NCBI RefSeq assembly: GCF_030817595.1
Contig: NZ_JAUSZN010000001.1
Coordinates: 380,001 to 444,000 of the forward strand
DNA length: 64,000 nucleotides
Source: Neobacillus niacini
GTDB lineage: Bacteria > Bacillota > Bacilli > Bacillales > Cytobacillaceae
Reading direction: 5' to 3'
The translations under genes and the position numbers were made by a program. Each line of letters opens with the position of its first letter. The first letter of the stretch is position 1. The notes beneath the pieces were generated by a model that worked only from the letters and a program-made list of their open reading frames with translations, had not been told where the DNA came from and searched no databases. Below, piece by piece: positions 63,543-64,000 of this stretch.

Positions 63543-64000
63543 ATGAAACTATCAGGCAATACAATACTTGTTACGGGCGGGGCAGCAGGAATCGGGTTTG
63601 CGTTTGCCGAGAGATTCATAAAAGCAGGCAATAAAGTGATTATCTGCGGAAGACGCGAAGCAAAGCTTCAGGAAGCAAAGGAAAAATATCCTGAGCTGAT
63701 TACACGCGTTTGTGATGTCACCAAAGAATCTGACCGGGTTGCATTGTTCGACTGGGCAACGAGCGAGTACCCTGATGTGAATGTGCTTGTAAACAACGCA
63801 GGCATTCAGCAACGCTACCATGTTCTTAAAACGAACCCAAAGGAAGATTGGCGCTATTATAGTCAAGAAATAGCCTCCAACATCGAGGCACCATTTCATT
63901 TAGCGATGCTATTTGCGCCGTACTTTGCCAATAAAGATTATGGTGCTATCCTTAATGTATCTTCTGGTTTAGCCTTTACCCCGATGGCAATTGCACCGAT
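63543..64000 (+). CDS. SDR-family oxidoreductase (DltE-like), 3' end outside window
   Basis: 152 codons are visible. KLSGNTILVTGGAAGIGFAF is the NAD(P) site, followed by VNVLVNNAGIQQR and the Ser of LNVSSGLAF; the YxxxK pair lies beyond the window. The sequence resembles DltE/YdfG-type short-chain dehydrogenases. Binding site GAAAGAGGG. Substrate unknown. Confidence 0.85.
   Translation, partial: MKLSGNTILVTGGAAGIGFAFAERFIKAGNKVIICGRREAKLQEAKEKYPELITRVCDVTKESDRVALFDWATSEYPDVNVLVNNAGIQQRYHVLKTNPKEDWRYYSQEIASNIEAPFHLAMLFAPYFANKDYGAILNVSSGLAFTPMAIAP

Overview
The window is AT-rich DNA from an endospore-forming Bacillota, most likely a Bacillaceae near Bacillus or Neobacillus. The support is gene content: an Sda-like sporulation checkpoint peptide, a B. 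subtilis-type HPr, a Bce-type peptide-antibiotic detoxification module, YkkC/YkkD with a guanidine-I riboswitch, CspC, Amj, a YolD-like SOS gene, and a locus of DUF4183 and exosporium-like genes. No rRNA, tRNA or CRISPR array was seen.

Layout. 0-8.5 kb: end of a phospho-beta-glucosidase gene, a second-type HPr and a decayed HPr copy, the Sda-like peptide, an MBL-fold hydrolase divergent from an Lrp regulator, a Bmr/NorA-type efflux pump, and a three-gene DUF2089 operon. 8.5-13.1 kb: response regulator, histidine kinase, ABC ATPase and permease of the BceRS-BceAB type, with a TTACA-N4-TGTAA box before each transcription unit. 13.1-22.8 kb: lipoproteins, a LexA-boxed yolD-like gene, a VTT-domain protein, Amj, a kinase-like phosphotransferase, a DUF1259 protein, EamA and ROK proteins, and purine nucleoside phosphorylase. 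23-27.6 kb: an unknown membrane protein and a two-gene module of a DndB/DGQHR-like protein and a catalytically degenerate tyrosine recombinase that recalls the SP-beta repressor MrpR. 27.8-48.2 kb: a surface or spore glycan locus with five GT4 and one GT2 glycosyltransferases, two CapD-like dehydratases, a UDP-GlcNAc 2-epimerase, RmlD-, GalE- and RMD-like SDR enzymes, two DUF4183 proteins, a broken ExsC-like gene, ATP sulfurylase with a broken TSUP exporter, a beta-propeller-like protein, a DUF1796 protein, and an unrecognised protein made of five exact-length 50-residue repeats.

48.9-53 kb: a truncated second copy of the nucleoside phosphorylase 3' end, the guanidinium exporter pair ykkCD, an intact IS256-family element with 9-bp target duplication, a 52-bp tandem repeat array, and the guanidine-I riboswitch. 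The riboswitch points at ykkCD, but the IS and the repeats now lie between them. 53-64 kb: CspC, a secreted pectate lyase with a cre-like site, a PadR/DUF1048/ABC exporter operon of visibly higher GC, a His/Gln/Trp-rich peptide, a carboxymuconolactone decarboxylase remnant, a FUSC-family protein and the start of an SDR dehydrogenase.

The strongest leads are the riboswitch-exporter separation, the 50-residue repeat protein with a matching half-repeat peptide in the same locus, the MrpR-like/DndB-like pair, and the direct repeat of the phosphorylase gene end that brackets the 26-kb segment carrying the last two. All family assignments are by eye and memory; no database search was run.
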